From Didymodactylos carnosus (lineage: Eukaryota; Rotifera; Eurotatoria; Philodinida; Philodinidae), in contig CAJNOQ010003198.1 of NCBI GenBank assembly GCA_905250885.1, forward strand, positions 1-21,050: a stretch of 21,050 bases of DNA, in the 5' to 3' direction. A program made the position numbers and the translations under genes. The notes beneath the pieces are model-generated. The model was not told where the DNA came from. It made no database searches and was given only the letters and a program-made list of their open reading frames with translations. This document shows positions 19,553 through 21,050 of this stretch, one piece after another. The number at the start of each line of letters is the position of its first letter. The first letter of the stretch is position 1.

Positions 19553-20043
19553 ATGCATTCAACATACTTAGAAGTTTCACATGTTGATGGTACTTATCCA
19601 ATATCACTCTATAGTGGTAAACCAATTGCTGTTGAGCAGTATTTAAACTTGGAACTAATTAGAATCAGTCAAAATTTGATTTTCTGAACATGATCGTCTC
19701 ATTTATCAAATTTTTCATTTTATTTTCTATGTTAAGGGGAAGAACTGTAGGATAAAAAAACTGTAGGACAATCAAACTTGATGAAAAAAATTCGAAAATT
19801 TTCGGTTATTTCGAGATCGATGTTATTCAACGTTTAACTCTGCAGTTTGTGCTCTGATCACAAAATAATGGCCTTACCTAAAATACTCACGTTTATTCAA
19901 TTATTGATTTAAAACATCAATTAGAATGGGATTTCTACACTTCTTTTTGTAACTTCCATTCAAAAGATGAGGACCTAGTGGCTGCTGGTGTAAAGCGTAC
20001 AATTACGCTTAATTCATTCAGTATGCTGTTTAAACGAGATTAA
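19553..20043 (+). pseudogene. Decayed coding-like fragments (unrecognised)
   Basis: Two stretches read like protein but are interrupted. At 19553-19687, MHSTYLEVSHVDGTYPISLY continues to a TGA after 44 residues; shifting frame near 19680 lengthens it with SEHDRLIYQIFHFIF. At 19882-20043, a stop-to-stop frame contains VYSIIDLKHQLEWDFYTSF and KDEDLVAAGVKRTI. They may be pieces of one degraded gene or two exons of a gene I cannot model. No domain is recognised and chance cannot be ruled out. Confidence 0.2.
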
Positions 20044-20236
20044 GCGACTACATGAGAGATTCTTTTTTATTGTAGTCTACTAACTATAAACTATGAAACA
20101 TATTAAATGAATCAAGAAAGGTCGCCTTTTAAACACTTCTATTTTGAAAGCTGATATCCATGTCACAGTGGGCATTTTTTGCTAGAGCAGGCGGACTTTA
20201 GCTTTATGAATGAACTAAAATTTCATGAATCATTTT

Positions 20237-20398
20237 TTATAGGTTTTTCATGATCCTCTTTCTAATGGCATGAGAGCTGGGTTTCGAAAAAGTTTTATAA
20301 GAATTTTCCAGAGATCCGGTCTCTGGAAAATCCTTCAGAAAACTTTCTCAATATTTAAAAATGATGCCACTGGAAAGAGCATTGTCGAAAACCTATAA
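20237..20398. repeat. 162-bp foldback repeat (hairpin MITE-like)
   Basis: The two halves are diverged inverted copies meeting at a perfect 12-bp stem (ATTTTCCAGAGA, loop TCCGG, TCTCTGGAAAAT at 20303-20331). The outer ends both read TTATAGGTTTT, with CTCTTTC and TGGCAT in common between. Such foldbacks are typical remnants of miniature transposons. No clear target duplication was identified. Confidence 0.65.
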
Positions 20399-21050
20399 GA
20401 AACCTGTTTCGAGTCGTTCAGGTTACTTTATCTTGAAATTCAAATTTTCAACACGAAATTGTTTGTGTGAATCTCAAAAACTAAGAAATTTCTAGAATTC
20501 AAAATCGAGCGACCGAAACTAGATGAGTTATATACCATTCGATGCGCGTTCCCCGAAATTTAACTTTGTCCGACGAAAATTTTCTTACGGCTAGACAGCC
20601 CAATAGATGGCGATTCTATATATGTCATTGCTTTTGAAAAAAACTTATTATTTGACGGAGAAAATGCAATTTTACGCGCCAGCATACTAATTCTACTAAT
20701 AATTTTGTAATTTAATTTTCTCAACTTGGGAAGAAGCTAGAACCAAAAACTTTTCATCGTTAAATAGGGCATTATTTATAGTATATATATCATCATTCAA
20801 AATATAAAAATTCGAACCAGCGATTTTTCACCAAAATGCCGCCTATATTTTGGTTTTGGATATTGTCTGTCGTTGTAACGTAAAAGGTGACTATAAGATT
20901 TTGACTCCAGAAGGGGATATATGTAGGTTTGTAGAAGAAGATGTCCTCTATCTAGTGGTGTATATATTATGAAATTCTGTTGCGTACCGTGAGAGAAAAC
21001 TAAAGGTAACCCTCGCTTTTTTTAGACTTTTTTAGAAATATTTTTTGTTT
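20399..21050. other. Right end of the window, no recognisable gene
   Basis: AT-rich sequence without a supported coding frame or RNA gene on either strand. Confidence 0.5.

Noticed and set aside
20806-20830. Minus-strand GGTTCGAAT resembling a tRNA T-loop
   Set aside because: No matching acceptor, D or anticodon stems could be folded around it.

Overview
The window is AT-rich nuclear DNA from an animal. It holds two spliced troponin I genes, which exist only in animals with striated-type muscle. Most introns are very short (52-63 bp) with GT...AG ends, and intergenic DNA is full of small transposon remnants. Short introns plus an intronless oxygenase of bacterial/plastid type suggest a bdelloid rotifer, but that is inference; another small invertebrate is possible. 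No tRNA, rRNA or CRISPR was seen.

Layout. 1-1064: DNA element with perfect 120-bp inverted ends, followed by diverged pieces of the same repeat family (to about 1483) and a cluster of TTCTTATAAGAA-like palindromes (1497-1662). 1671-3302: nothing recognisable. 3303-3694: a possible two-exon, cysteine-rich small gene. 4632-6266 (+): a two-exon gene for a Myb/SANT-like DNA-binding protein with an acidic middle and a C-terminal coiled coil; its 690-bp intron carries a hAT-type miniature element and a possible early poly(A) site. 6592-7899 (-): an intronless, membrane-anchored Rieske oxygenase, tail to tail with the Myb gene. 9133-10417: a decayed Tc1/mariner-type transposon with long inverted ends, TA flanks and a broken transposase; an undetermined base (9233) sits at the edge of a second inverted repeat shared with 8926-8978.

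11420-13545 and 17335-18779 (both -): two tandem troponin I paralogues, each of six coding exons with identical intron positions and phases. Their proteins are 212 and 210 residues and clearly diverged, so the duplication is not recent, yet a 49-bp stretch in the last exon is identical. Between them lie low-complexity DNA and a possible 1.3-kb inverted-repeat element (15543-16864). Intron 1 of the second copy carries a 112-bp miniature element. 18780-21050 has no clear gene, only two coding-like fragments and a 162-bp foldback repeat.

The genes do not form a pathway. The troponin I pair serves muscle contraction, the Myb-like protein is probably nuclear, and the Rieske enzyme is probably a membrane oxygenase acting on a sterol, pigment or other hydrophobic ring compound. 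The points most worth following are the apparently transferred oxygenase, the troponin I pair with its identical tract, the two intronic hAT-like miniature elements with target-site duplications, and the inverted-repeat junction marked by the N.
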